Both the position numbers and the translations under genes were made by a program. The notes beneath the pieces are model-generated. The model saw only the letters and a list, made by a program, of their open reading frames with translations, ran no database searches and had not been told where the DNA came from. A DNA stretch of 25,523 nt from a virus. The stretch's first letter is position 1; each line of letters begins with the position of its first letter. The stretch lies in IMG/VR virus record IMGVR_UViG_3300032323_003246, positions 1-25,523 of that record; one strand, given 5' to 3'. This document shows positions 11,409 through 19,614 of the stretch, piece after piece.

Positions 11409-12548
11409 ATGCCAAATACAACTAAAAATAAAACTATCTTAACTAAGGTTTTAAGTTCTGATTTGCTATTAAATCGGGATGCAAGAACTTTAGGGTTCTC
11501 GTTTTCTTCTAAGAGTAATATCTGTGAAAGATATTCTCTCTATGGTGATTTACCTGAAGGTGCTAGTGTCGTTTTTGATGAACAATTATCCCACGATGCT
11601 CGTAGCTGGGACTTGACAAGGGTTACTAATAAAACTTGTCCTTTTCTCAAAAATCATGCACGTGGTCAAAAAATCGGCATTGTTACTGAAGTCGGACTGG
11701 ACGGCGATCGCGGCATGGCAACTGTGAAGCTGTCTAGGAACGGTTTGGCAGAACAATTCATGTCTGATATAGAAGATGGTACTTCTGGAGGTATCAGCTT
11801 TGGATATACCGTAGAGGAATACCGTGTTATCACCCCGGCAGAATACGCTACTGATAAAGATGGTTGCGTTATGCTGACAAAGAAAGCCCTCTTAGAAGCG
11901 ACAAAGATAGTTCTATTGGAAATATCTTCTGAAGACATACCAGCGGACCCAACAGTTGGATACGGAAAGTCTGTTGTATATTTTGAAGATATTTCAGTTA
12001 AGGGAGATCCCAATTTTAACCCCAATCGAAAAATGAATGAAAAAACTGAACTGGAATTAGTTGCAACTAAAGCCGCTTTAGCAGAAGCTAATAATACTAA
12101 TGCTGCATTGGTTGACAAACAGGTTTTATTAACCAATGAAAACAATAGACTGAGTGAACAAATTAAGGTTTTAAGTAAGTCTATTGAGGAAAAAAACACT
12201 GCTATTTCTACTTTTGAAAAGCGTGAATCAGTGGTATCTCGCTATTATGATTTGCGTCAAAAAGCTGAAGATTTGGTGTCTGAAGGCAAACTAGCTGCTG
12301 TTGAGTTTGGTGAATTATTTTCTGAAAAACCCAGTAATGATATTGCTCACCATACCAAGAGCGATCGCTTGGGTTATATTGAGTTTCATCTTGAATTAAT
12401 CAATAAGAGAACCGCACCTTTACTTAATCTGAAACAGTCAATTTCTGAGCCTATTGTCAATGCTGGTCAGTCTAATCCTGCTGATTTAGAAACACGGGCT
12501 TTACAGATTATTCAATCTTTAGGTCAATCTAAACCAATTATAGATTAA
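11409..12548 (+). CDS. Prohead protease (HK97/S78-like) with coiled-coil scaffold-like C-terminus
   Basis: Residues 1-190 match the phage prohead serine protease fold. A His sits in FLKNHA (H83), a Ser in GGISFGY (S130), and the segment LLEISSEDIPADPTVG corresponds to the family's conserved 'E-(V/I)-S ... P-x-x-P' strand. From about 215 to 285 lies a long coiled coil (KTELELVATKAALAEANNTN onward), followed by a C-terminal helical part. The enzyme cleaves the scaffold and capsid N-termini during head maturation. The fused coiled coil probably supplies scaffold function, since no separate scaffold gene is present. It is the first gene of the structural operon, and the next gene begins five bases after its stop codon. 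Confidence 0.88.
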   Translation: MPNTTKNKTILTKVLSSDLLLNRDARTLGFSFSSKSNICERYSLYGDLPEGASVVFDEQLSHDARSWDLTRVTNKTCPFLKNHARGQKIGIVTEVGLDGDRGMATVKLSRNGLAEQFMSDIEDGTSGGISFGYTVEEYRVITPAEYATDKDGCVMLTKKALLEATKIVLLEISSEDIPADPTVGYGKSVVYFEDISVKGDPNFNPNRKMNEKTELELVATKAALAEANNTNAALVDKQVLLTNENNRLSEQIKVLSKSIEEKNTAISTFEKRESVVSRYYDLRQKAEDLVSEGKLAAVEFGELFSEKPSNDIAHHTKSDRLGYIEFHLELINKRTAPLLNLKQSISEPIVNAGQSNPADLETRALQIIQSLGQSKPIID

Positions 12549-12552
12549 TACT

Positions 12553-13491
12553 ATGACTATGCGTTATGAGTCGTATCTTTACGACGATGAGTTATCAGGG
12601 TTTTTGCCTGTATTAGCACGGGCTACAGAAACAACCCCTACCCGATACACCCGCTTAAATGAAGCCTATGCAACGGGATCTACTGGGGCTATCCGTAAGC
12701 TCGTTAAAACTTTTGCTCCTGGTTTCTTTGCTGGTAGTGGTACTTCAACTTCGTTGGTGGGCAATCGGATTTTACCCCGTATGACTACCAGAACCGCTAC
12801 TGCTGCTAGTGCTACTAGCATTTCTCTTCCTGCCAATACTGCTGGTATTTTCATACCTACTGATGTTCTCTCTATTATTGCACCTTCAGTAAGAGTAACC
12901 ATTTCTAGCACTGCTTGGGCTGCTGGTGATACGGTTACAATCACTATCAATGGCGTTGCAGTTGGTTATACATTAGTTGCAGGTGATCTTGGTACAGTTG
13001 CAGTAGCCAATGCTAATGTGGCTAATAAAGTAATTGGGGCGATCGCTGCTAATCCTTATACTTCTAGACTGGTTTCTGGATTGTCTATAGCCAGTGGTGC
13101 TACTGACACTGTAATTGTTTTTTGGGCAAAAGATTTTACTAGTCTTTACAGCTTTGCTGCTGCTGACACTGGTGCTAATGGCGCAGCTACCGCTTCTGCG
13201 GCTGTATTTGCTCCCAACGCAGCTATAGGTACAATTTCCGCTGTTAACACAGTTACAGATGTTGTTACCATTAGTGCAGCTTCTGTATCCGTGCCTTTGG
13301 GTATGCCTATAGGTGTGGCTGCTAGTTCACCGGAAAACTTAGGAATGTTGTCTCCTGAACTTCCCATAGATTTGCTGTACAGAGAAAGCCAGAATTACGC
13401 TCTCTACTTAGAAGGCGATGTTTATGGGTCTAGGTTGCCTTATATGGATGGACAACTAGCTGCTTTGTATCCTGAAATTCGTTTGGTGTAA
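12553..13491 (+). CDS. Putative head decoration/stabilisation protein with inserted beta-domains
   Basis: Its position between protease and capsid genes is that of the head decoration (gpD-like) gene in phages with E-type capsids. At 312 residues it is about three times the size of gpD. The middle is Ala/Thr/Val/Ser-rich and contains the pattern GDTVTITINGVAVGYTLVAGD followed by NANVANKVIGAIAAN, which recurs in beta-sandwich modules of phage structural proteins. The N- and C-terminal parts (for example LYLEGDVYGSRLPYMDGQLA) look like the core protein. Expected role: stabilising or decorating the capsid surface. The call rests on gene order and composition rather than a diagnostic motif. Confidence 0.65.
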   Translation: MTMRYESYLYDDELSGFLPVLARATETTPTRYTRLNEAYATGSTGAIRKLVKTFAPGFFAGSGTSTSLVGNRILPRMTTRTATAASATSISLPANTAGIFIPTDVLSIIAPSVRVTISSTAWAAGDTVTITINGVAVGYTLVAGDLGTVAVANANVANKVIGAIAANPYTSRLVSGLSIASGATDTVIVFWAKDFTSLYSFAAADTGANGAATASAAVFAPNAAIGTISAVNTVTDVVTISAASVSVPLGMPIGVAASSPENLGMLSPELPIDLLYRESQNYALYLEGDVYGSRLPYMDGQLAALYPEIRLV

Positions 13492-13494
13492 TTT

Positions 13495-14673
13495 ATGCCT
13501 TCAATTATTGAATTAATTAACTCTCAACCGGGTGTAGTCCAGCGGGCTATTGACTTGCAACTGGCAACTGTTTCTAGCACTGGCGAAGTCTATGCTGACG
13601 GTTATCCCGATCCTGCTTTGAATCGTTTTTTTCCTTTTGTTCAGTATAGTGATCCGGTTTTAGCATTGCTCAAAATGCGGGCTTATACTCCTACTCTTGC
13701 TTATGTGGTAGCTACTGATGGTGCTATTCCCCAAGATGTAGAACGCCTTAGTGTGACTCAAGAAACCTTTGGTAATTTTAAACTGGCTAAATCTAGATTG
13801 ATTACTGAAGAGGATTTTAACCTTGCTCAACAGGCGGAACGCTTGGCTATGTCCGGTAACGCTCAAGCGTCTGAAGCTATCAGGAATATCTTTTTAGGCG
13901 TACCTGCACTGCTTACCCAGTCTGTTATTAACTTACACACTGTGTTAACTTTGCTGATTGCTTGTACTGGACAATGCAACTATCCTGACCCTACATCAGG
14001 AGCATCAGCAGTTCTTAGTTACAGAAGTCAAATCCCTTCGGACAATTTACCATCTGCTTTGACGGGTACTGCTGTGTGGTCTGCTTCAACTACCGCTACA
14101 GGTATTGACGATTTAGTGAGCCACTTGTCTAGTTACTACAACAGTGTTAAGAGGTTTCCCCCTTATATTGTTATGTCTAGGCTGACTGCCAACAACCTTA
14201 GAAACCAAACTAGCACTAAAGAAATTGTAGGACGGTCTAGAGGGATGATTACAGAATTAGGAGCAGCTAATGCCAGTGCCGTAGCTGCTTTGCCACCTCC
14301 ATCTTTACAGGAAATTGGTGGTGTGGTTGGACAACGATTATTAGCAGGTGGTGGTCAAAACCCCAACATTGAGATTATTGTTTCTGATGCAGTTTACTAT
14401 CAGCGCGGTGCAGGTCGTGTAGGCACAGAAGTGAAAACCTATGTCCCTGCTGATTATTACTTCTTTGCTCTTGATAACTACATTGAACGGGCGATTGTTC
14501 CCACAGCTTCTAACAATTTTGCTGGGGGGCTGGTAACTACTACGGAAGTCGTCAGCAAAGAACCACCTCAAGAAAAAATCACTGTAGCGGGACGTGGCTT
14601 TCCTCTTGTGATGGACCCTCGGTTTATCGGGGCTAGAAGTACCAACAGTGCCACTGCGTTGACAGTTATTTAG
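13495..14673 (+). CDS. Major capsid protein (phage capsid E-like)
   Basis: The 392-residue product fits the E-type HK97-fold capsid family in length and layout: a conserved early segment (VATDGAIPQDVERLSV...FKLAKSRLITEEDFNLAQQAERL), a central domain with FPPYIVMSRLTANNL, and a C-terminal region with VYYQRGAGRVGTEVKTYVPADYYFFALDN. It directly follows the decoration-like gene, as expected. It forms the icosahedral shell. No separate delta domain cleavage site can be assigned. The stop codon overlaps the 3' end of the antisense DUF4054-like gene by 8 bp. Confidence 0.87.
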   Translation: MPSIIELINSQPGVVQRAIDLQLATVSSTGEVYADGYPDPALNRFFPFVQYSDPVLALLKMRAYTPTLAYVVATDGAIPQDVERLSVTQETFGNFKLAKSRLITEEDFNLAQQAERLAMSGNAQASEAIRNIFLGVPALLTQSVINLHTVLTLLIACTGQCNYPDPTSGASAVLSYRSQIPSDNLPSALTGTAVWSASTTATGIDDLVSHLSSYYNSVKRFPPYIVMSRLTANNLRNQTSTKEIVGRSRGMITELGAANASAVAALPPPSLQEIGGVVGQRLLAGGGQNPNIEIIVSDAVYYQRGAGRVGTEVKTYVPADYYFFALDNYIERAIVPTASNNFAGGLVTTTEVVSKEPPQEKITVAGRGFPLVMDPRFIGARSTNSATALTVI

Positions 14674-15079
14674 ACTGTGACCACTTGATTGGGCTGTTTC
14701 CCCGAAGCCCAAACATGGATGTACCTTTGGTTGGTGATGCTGATTCTGGACTGGTATTTGTGACTATCTTTAACAGTCGTTGGTATTCAAGTCCGTACTT
14801 ACTTTGTCCGTAGCTATCGGGAACACTTTGTAACTCAATGTTGTAAGACTCATCATCTACTTCTAAGCGTTTTAAGACTCCCGTACTGTAATCACTACCC
14901 GTACTTTGTTTAGTTAAGGTAATTTTGTGAGCGGTCAATAACTCAGTTGCCACGTCTTTTAAAGTTCCCCAATGGTACAGTTCAACTTCTAGAAGTGCTT
15001 CTGGTAAAAACAAATTAAACTTGGTTTCTTCACCCGCAAATTCTGGATATTTGACAATAAAGTTACTGAATAAAATCAT
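14666..15079 (-). CDS. DUF4054-like neck/head-completion protein encoded antisense in the structural operon
   Basis: The 137-residue product begins MILFSNFIVKYPEFAGEE and continues with EVELYHWGTLKDVATELLTAHKITL. This matches the DUF4054 pattern: F-x3-Y-P-E-F, then W-G, then a helix ending A-x-x-L-L-T-A-H. DUF4054 proteins sit next to capsid genes and act in head completion or head-tail joining. The position is right but the strand is opposite to all neighbours. The ATG at 15079-15077 is preceded by AGGAGGAAATC, the strongest ribosome binding site in this half, so the orientation is not an artefact of frame choice. Its start codon overlaps the start codon of the plus-strand gene at 15078. Confidence 0.8.
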   Translation of the reverse strand: MILFSNFIVKYPEFAGEETKFNLFLPEALLEVELYHWGTLKDVATELLTAHKITLTKQSTGSDYSTGVLKRLEVDDESYNIELQSVPDSYGQSKYGLEYQRLLKIVTNTSPESASPTKGTSMFGLRGNSPIKWSQSK

Positions 15080-15500
15080 GATTTCCTCCTATGTAAACCA
15101 AACAATTGGATATTTAGAACCCTTTAATTCTAACTTAACATTAACCTTTCAAATGGGTAATGGTCATTTTGTTGAGGATGCTGTGGGGAATAGGATTGAA
15201 ACAGTTTCTACTGTGATTGTTCAAGCTTCTGTATCTGCTAAGAAGGATTTTAAGCCTTTGTTTGAAGATGCTCAAATGGGTAGAAATATTCTTTATTTAA
15301 AGGGAAGGATGATTGGTAATTGGAGTAATTTGATTTTTGATTATCAATTAATTGCTGATGCTGTACTTACTGATTCAAGTGGTAGTATGGTTACAGGACA
15401 ATGGCAATTTATTCCTGTACCTCAAAACCGAATTGCAACTTATTTAGAAGTAAGAAAAAGATACATTGAGGGTCGTTTAACTATAACAAGTAGGGTATAA
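15078..15500 (+). CDS. Hypothetical head-tail connector protein (140 aa)
   Basis: The likely start ATG at 15078 gives MISSYVNQTIGYLEPFNSNL... ending EGRLTITSRV. It is a beta-rich protein of the size of neck or head-closure proteins and lies in the neck-gene cluster. No family is recognised. The start is uncertain: codons 3-5 (TCC TCC TAT) are the complement of the antisense gene's ribosome binding site, and there is no ribosome binding site for this gene. A start at the in-frame ATG at residue 26 (codon at 15153) is possible. The stop is two bases before the next gene. Confidence 0.7.
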   Translation: MISSYVNQTIGYLEPFNSNLTLTFQMGNGHFVEDAVGNRIETVSTVIVQASVSAKKDFKPLFEDAQMGRNILYLKGRMIGNWSNLIFDYQLIADAVLTDSSGSMVTGQWQFIPVPQNRIATYLEVRKRYIEGRLTITSRV

Positions 15501-15502
15501 TT

Positions 15503-15898
15503 ATGGTTGTAGCTAATTGGAAAAGTATTAAAATTCCCCGAAAACTCACTGCTACCCACGCATGGACTGCCCCTCATGCAGTGATTGTCCATGAAGGCGC
15601 GACTTTCTCTAATGGCTCTGAAAACCCAGCCCGTCCTTGGGTTGGTGCTGCTATTGATGAGTATGATTTTTTGGGTGAATATGCTGACGGGTTTAACCAA
15701 AGTGAGGACTTTAAACAAGCTTTTATAGCTATGTCTGAAGGGTTTGGTGAAGCTTGTCAGGCAAATCTTGAGGATGTCCGTTGGCAATGGCCACGCACCA
15801 CCGTCCGTAAGAGTGGGGATGTAGTTGGTTCACCCCGTGACATTGTGGACACTGGGGAACTGAAAGACTCTTACGAGGTGCAATATGAAAGCAATTGA
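15503..15898 (+). CDS. Neck / tail-completion protein, HK97 gp10-like
   Basis: The 131-residue protein contains HEGATFSNGSENPARPWVGAAI near its N-terminus and W-Q-W-P-R-T-T-V-R-K-S-G near 93-104, followed by GSPRDIVDTGELKDSY. The last segment is typical of gp10-like and related head-tail joining proteins, in which 'P-R-D-I-V-D-T-G-x-L' is conserved. Its role would be connecting the head and tail. It overlaps the following gene by 14 bp, suggesting translational coupling. Confidence 0.78.
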   Translation: MVVANWKSIKIPRKLTATHAWTAPHAVIVHEGATFSNGSENPARPWVGAAIDEYDFLGEYADGFNQSEDFKQAFIAMSEGFGEACQANLEDVRWQWPRTTVRKSGDVVGSPRDIVDTGELKDSYEVQYESN

Positions 15899-16253
15899 CC
15901 TCAGAAAAATTCTCGCAACGCTACTGGCTACTGAGTTGGGTACTTATACTAATGGGTTGCCTTCAATCTGGGTATACGGTAGTTCATCTCAACCACCATC
16001 TGCAAGTAACGGGCTTGAATGTTTGATCAAGGAAACCCCTAATGTTGCGGCTAAAGCTACCAGTGCCGGGTCAAGATATAAGCCTCAGCAATGGGAAATT
16101 CTATTGCGTAATTGGGTAAAAAATTCTAATTTACCAACGGCGATCGCTAAGATAGAAAGACGGTTTCCAGTCTTACGTTATACACACATTCCCGCTACTT
16201 CTGATATACTAGAGCAAAGCAGGATTGTCATTTTTGACCCCATAGTTACTTAA
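15885..16253 (+). CDS. Putative tail terminator / minor tail protein (122 aa)
   Basis: The protein (MKAIDLRKILATLLATELGT... IVIFDPIVT) has the size, alpha/beta pattern and place (after the gp10-like gene, before the tail tube region) of tail terminator proteins, which cap the tail tube and set its joining to the head. The final part (RRFPVLRYTHIPATSDILEQ...) is conserved-looking. Identification is mainly by gene order. The start overlaps the 3' end of the previous gene by 14 bp. Confidence 0.6.
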   Translation: MKAIDLRKILATLLATELGTYTNGLPSIWVYGSSSQPPSASNGLECLIKETPNVAAKATSAGSRYKPQQWEILLRNWVKNSNLPTAIAKIERRFPVLRYTHIPATSDILEQSRIVIFDPIVT

Positions 16254-16269
16254 CAACCACTTAAAAATT

Positions 16270-17373
16270 ATGCCACAATTTGAGTTTAGCAGGTTAAAAT
16301 CTGTTATTGCCAACCTCACTAACACTGTTATTAGTGCAGGTACGCAAGTAGAAAGAGATGATGTTGCTGAAGAATCTAACTTTTTACCTTTCAATCACGC
16401 CAGTATCACGCCTGTAATTTTCGTGGTGGCTGGTTGTAACTTGGCTACTACTGGCACTATTACTACTAACTTGGCTAATGGCTTCGCTAACGTTCGTGTT
16501 GGTGATGCAATATCTTTGACCGTTGCTGGTACTGGTCCAGGAGCAATGGTTGATACTACAGTTGCTAGTGTTGTTAGTCTTACTCAGATTACCGTTGCTG
16601 GTACAATTACGGCTGCAAGTACAGGCAATAGTTCCACTGTAACCATTACCCCACGGGTAGCCAATTGTATATTGACTGCAAACAGCACTACTATAACCAC
16701 CAATGCAGTTAATGGTTTTGACCGTATTCAACCTGGTGATAGTGTTACTTGGTTTAGTGGTACTGGTAGTATTCCTGCTAATACAACAGTATTATCTGTG
16801 CCTAACACAACTACTATAGTTGTTAGCGCTGCCCCTGGTGCAGGTACAGCTACTTTAAGCTTTTCTGCTGTAATTGGTGGATGTACTGTACCCGCAGGAG
16901 TAAACCCAGTAGTAACTACAACTGTACCTTTTGGGTTTAGTCGTGTTCGTCCTGGTGACACTGTTGCCTTTGCTACTGGATTAAGTGGTGGGGCTGTATT
17001 AGGTACAGCCACAGTTGTAACTGCTGTTAATAGCCCTACCTCTATCACGTTGGGTAGTGCTATTAGCGCGGCTGGTACAGTAACTAATGGAACTTCAACT
17101 ACAGCCACAACCACTGGACAAACTTCATCTTTAGTCTTTACCCCAGTGGCGATCGCTCCTACTGCATGGGCGATTAGATTACTGTACCAAAGAAACGGCT
17201 CTGTGGTGACTATTCGCCCAACTGTGTACTTGTATGATGGTAGTTTAGGTATTGTTACTGGGACTGCTACTAATGCTACTGCTGCTATTAGTCTTACTGA
17301 TTCTCAGAATAATGTACCAACTGTTGATTTAGATACTTTTTACAATGCAATCCGTGTTACTCGCAGTGTTTAA
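16270..17373 (+). CDS. Beta-rich tail/virion protein with three tandem modules (367 aa)
   Basis: After a short N-terminus that looks like a structural anchor (MPQFEFSRLKSVIANLTNTV), the protein has three repeats of about 70-90 residues. Each begins with a V-x-G/N-C-x-L/V segment, runs into G-F-x-(R/N)-(V/I)-(R/Q)-x-G-D, and ends with an S-x-T-x-I-x-(V/L) strand. It is very rich in Thr, Ala, Val, Ser and Gly. The C-terminus (APTAWAIRLLYQRNGSVVTI...LDTFYNAIRVTRSV) is a separate domain. It is likely a virion surface or tail-associated beta protein; adhesion is possible. No membrane segment is seen. Confidence 0.65.
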   Translation: MPQFEFSRLKSVIANLTNTVISAGTQVERDDVAEESNFLPFNHASITPVIFVVAGCNLATTGTITTNLANGFANVRVGDAISLTVAGTGPGAMVDTTVASVVSLTQITVAGTITAASTGNSSTVTITPRVANCILTANSTTITTNAVNGFDRIQPGDSVTWFSGTGSIPANTTVLSVPNTTTIVVSAAPGAGTATLSFSAVIGGCTVPAGVNPVVTTTVPFGFSRVRPGDTVAFATGLSGGAVLGTATVVTAVNSPTSITLGSAISAAGTVTNGTSTTATTTGQTSSLVFTPVAIAPTAWAIRLLYQRNGSVVTIRPTVYLYDGSLGIVTGTATNATAAISLTDSQNNVPTVDLDTFYNAIRVTRSV

Positions 17374-17416
17374 TTTTTTGTTTACACTTATTTTGTAATT
17401 GCTTAGGAGTTTATAA

Positions 17417-18178
17417 ATGGCTTTAGCTAATCGTCCGGTTCAGACTGTAATTCTCCAAAACTTTGCTCTTGACTTAAAAATGTTGGGAGAGAACAACCGC
17501 AATCTCAGTGTGACTACTTTGACTTGTGGACTTGGTGCTTTAGAAGGTGCTACTAGTATTAATGTTACCGCTACTACTGGTGTTAATTATACTATTGCTG
17601 CTGGTACTGCCCTTTCTTTTGTTGCTCCCACTAGTCCATTGGGGCGAGTAGAAGTATTGTTACTAGCTAATGCTACTTTATCAGGTACTTCTACTATATC
17701 TTTAACAATTGCACCTCTTTTAGATTCTATTGCAGCTAACTCTACTGCTAGATTAGTTCAAGATATGTTTCCTTTATTAGGGATTACCAACCTTGGACCT
17801 CAACTTAGTCCCACTGTGGTGGACACTACTCACGCCCAATCTGGTAGTGGTACTAGTTCTGCTATTGTCCGCACCAAAAGAGAACTTACTGTAGAAGGTA
17901 TTGAGTACGTCGGTGACATTGCTTTAGAACAATTTGTTAAACGGACATTCTTTGACCCTATATATATGAATCGGGAATTGTACGCGATCGCTACCTATCC
18001 CAATGGCTCAAAACTGGAAGGTGCATCTAAAGTAACGGCTTTGACCATGCCAGCAACACAGATGGAAGTCATGAAATATACTTTCACTTTAGAGTTTCAA
18101 GATGAGATATTCTGGACTCCTGCTTACTACGCTTCTGGTGGTTCTAGTATCGGATTCCCCAATTACAACCCTAACTAA
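17417..18178 (+). CDS. Major tail tube protein
   Basis: Residues about 140-245 (VDTTHAQSGSGTSSAIVRTK... KYTFTLEFQDEIFW) match tail tube proteins of cyanobacterial siphovirus-like prophages: a T-R-K/R-E segment, E-G-I-E-Y-V-G-D, and a C-terminal hydrophobic strand. Residues 35-115 are an inserted or N-terminal beta module (TSINVTATTGVNYTIAAGTA...) like those in neighbouring genes. Tail tube proteins stack in hexamer rings around the tape measure protein. AGGAG precedes the ATG at 17417. The stop codon overlaps the next start (TAATG at 18176-18180). Confidence 0.75.
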   Translation: MALANRPVQTVILQNFALDLKMLGENNRNLSVTTLTCGLGALEGATSINVTATTGVNYTIAAGTALSFVAPTSPLGRVEVLLLANATLSGTSTISLTIAPLLDSIAANSTARLVQDMFPLLGITNLGPQLSPTVVDTTHAQSGSGTSSAIVRTKRELTVEGIEYVGDIALEQFVKRTFFDPIYMNRELYAIATYPNGSKLEGASKVTALTMPATQMEVMKYTFTLEFQDEIFWTPAYYASGGSSIGFPNYNPN

Positions 18179-18417
18179 TGAAGGTTCTCAAAGATAGCAC
18201 TGGGTTATTAGCTGTCTTAATTAACTGCCGCATGGATGAGGATAGGTTGCTATGCGGTGCGGCAGTTTTTAGAGGAGGGCTGTCAGGGCAAATTACCGTT
18301 TCTGATCGCTACTCCTCTTATCAAGTCAAGATTCCTGATTCCGTTAAACAGGTGGCAACCTATCAACTTTTAGCAGATTCCCAAGATAATTTAGAGATTG
18401 AATTATGCGCCCAATAA
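18178..18417 (+). CDS. Small hypothetical protein after tail tube (79 aa)
   Basis: The 79-residue product (MKVLKDSTGLLAVLINCRMD... NLEIELCAQ) is beta-rich. It is coupled to the tail tube gene by TAATG and overlaps the next gene by 13 bp, so it is certainly within the operon. No family is recognised. The spot between tube and chaperone genes suggests a minor tail component. Confidence 0.65.
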   Translation: MKVLKDSTGLLAVLINCRMDEDRLLCGAAVFRGGLSGQITVSDRYSSYQVKIPDSVKQVATYQLLADSQDNLEIELCAQ

Positions 18418-19268
18418 TTAACAAAAAAGCCAAGTATGAAGTTATTCCCGTGGGTAATGAGTCCACGGGAATTATCTATTTAGAAAAACGCGGTTCTTTG
18501 AGCGTCGGTGAAGCTAGGGACATTGATAGCATTGATGCTAAACGTCAAAAAGCTGCTATTATCGCGTCTAAGCTGGTTAAAAAGATTTCTGTAGACCGTG
18601 GTGTCACGATTGCAGAAGCCCAAGAATTACTTTCTCCTACTCGGTCTGCTGATGGTGCGACTGAAGTTGATAACTCTGATGTCATTTACGACTACATTGA
18701 AGACTTTACTGAACTAAATGCTCTGAGTTCTATTGACAGTGCCTCTGTGTCCATTTCAGTGGCTACCCTGTTTATCAAGAAACGGGTAGCTTTCCCAGTG
18801 GAACTCACATCATCAGTACCTTTTAATTCCACAAGTATTTCCGTTGCTTCAACCCACTTCCCATTACAGGATGGACAAGTAATTCGCTTCGGCGATTGTT
18901 TAGTCACTGTGTTGGGCAACTATCAACCTTCAGACACAGGATTGATACTTAGAGTTCAACCTGTATCTGAAAATCTACCCATGACTGTAGGGTTTCTTTA
19001 CAATAACTCAACCAAGTCTTACGTAGTTGGTACAGATGAGTGGTCTGAAGAAGACACTAAGGACTGTAGTGATGAATTTGTATCTGCTATCTACAAATTC
19101 TATGAGAACGAGCGTAGTCGTTGGAAGGTAGAACCAGAATCAGCACCCGCACCTGTAACTGAGGGGGAGCAGCTACCAGTTCTTCAGTTGACTGGGGAAG
19201 TATTTACTGGCGAATCCAATCCTACCGAGTTTCTGACCCCAGATTTAGAGACTGGGATAGTTTCTTAG
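18405..19268 (+). CDS. Tail assembly chaperone, upstream (G-like) ORF with inserted beta module
   Basis: The gene precedes the tape measure gene and is followed by an overlapping reading frame in the -1 register, the classical arrangement for tail assembly chaperones. The N-terminus (KYEVIPVGNESTGIIYLEKR) and the helix IDAKRQKAAIIASKLVKKIS look like the chaperone core. Residues 125-205 (VELTSSVPFNSTSISVASTH...RFGDCLVTVLG) form a beta module of the type also found in the tail tube and decoration-like genes, making the protein (287 aa) longer than lambda G. The part 218-240 (CSDEFVSAIYKFYENERSRW) belongs to the core. Confidence 0.72.
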   Translation: MRPIINKKAKYEVIPVGNESTGIIYLEKRGSLSVGEARDIDSIDAKRQKAAIIASKLVKKISVDRGVTIAEAQELLSPTRSADGATEVDNSDVIYDYIEDFTELNALSSIDSASVSISVATLFIKKRVAFPVELTSSVPFNSTSISVASTHFPLQDGQVIRFGDCLVTVLGNYQPSDTGLILRVQPVSENLPMTVGFLYNNSTKSYVVGTDEWSEEDTKDCSDEFVSAIYKFYENERSRWKVEPESAPAPVTEGEQLPVLQLTGEVFTGESNPTEFLTPDLETGIVS

Positions 19269-19561
19269 ACCAGCCTATTCACGTAGTATTTGAGTGCATT
19301 GAGGCACTTGAACAACACCGGAGAGAACAGGCTAATATTGAGGGACGGGTTCATGCAATCGGTTGGACGGGATTGTTTAACGGGTTCAAAAAAGACACTG
19401 ACCCCAATATGGAGTTTATTGATTTGCTACCCTTTCCTGACGATATTAGAGGCGATACCCGCAAGATTAGCCAAGCAACGGAAAACATTGTTAAGGATAT
19501 TATCAAAAACAATCGGTTGCCCGCTCCGGTTCTATCAGCTTTGAATCTGCTACTTTCTTGA
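19163..19561 (+). CDS. Tail assembly chaperone downstream (T-like) ORF, expressed by -1 frameshift
   Basis: This frame is -1 relative to the gene at 18405. It opens just after a TGA at 19160-19162 and stays open to 19559-19561, giving about 132 residues (VDWGSIYWRIQSYRVSDPRF... LSALNLLLS). It lacks an initiating start and a ribosome binding site in its first half. It overlaps the G frame by about 100 bp. The G-run 19163-19167, at the very start of the open -1 frame, permits a glycine tRNA to slip from GGG to GGG. A fused product of about 386 residues is predicted. An internal ATG at 19373 would give only 62 residues. A +2 shift is formally possible. Confidence 0.7.
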   Translation, partial: GGAATSSSVDWGSIYWRIQSYRVSDPRFRDWDSFLDQPIHVVFECIEALEQHRREQANIEGRVHAIGWTGLFNGFKKDTDPNMEFIDLLPFPDDIRGDTRKISQATENIVKDIIKNNRLPAPVLSALNLLLS

Positions 19562-19595
19562 TTACAGATTAATATTCTTAGTCTGTAATCTTTTT
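19560..19595 (+). terminator. Intrinsic terminator/attenuator before the tape measure gene
   Basis: GATTACAGA (19560-19568) pairs with TCTGTAATC (19582-19590) with a 13-nt loop and is followed by five Ts. It lies 20 bases before the tape measure ATG and could lower downstream transcription. Confidence 0.65.
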
Positions 19596-19614
19596 CTTTA
19601 TAGGAGTTAATATT

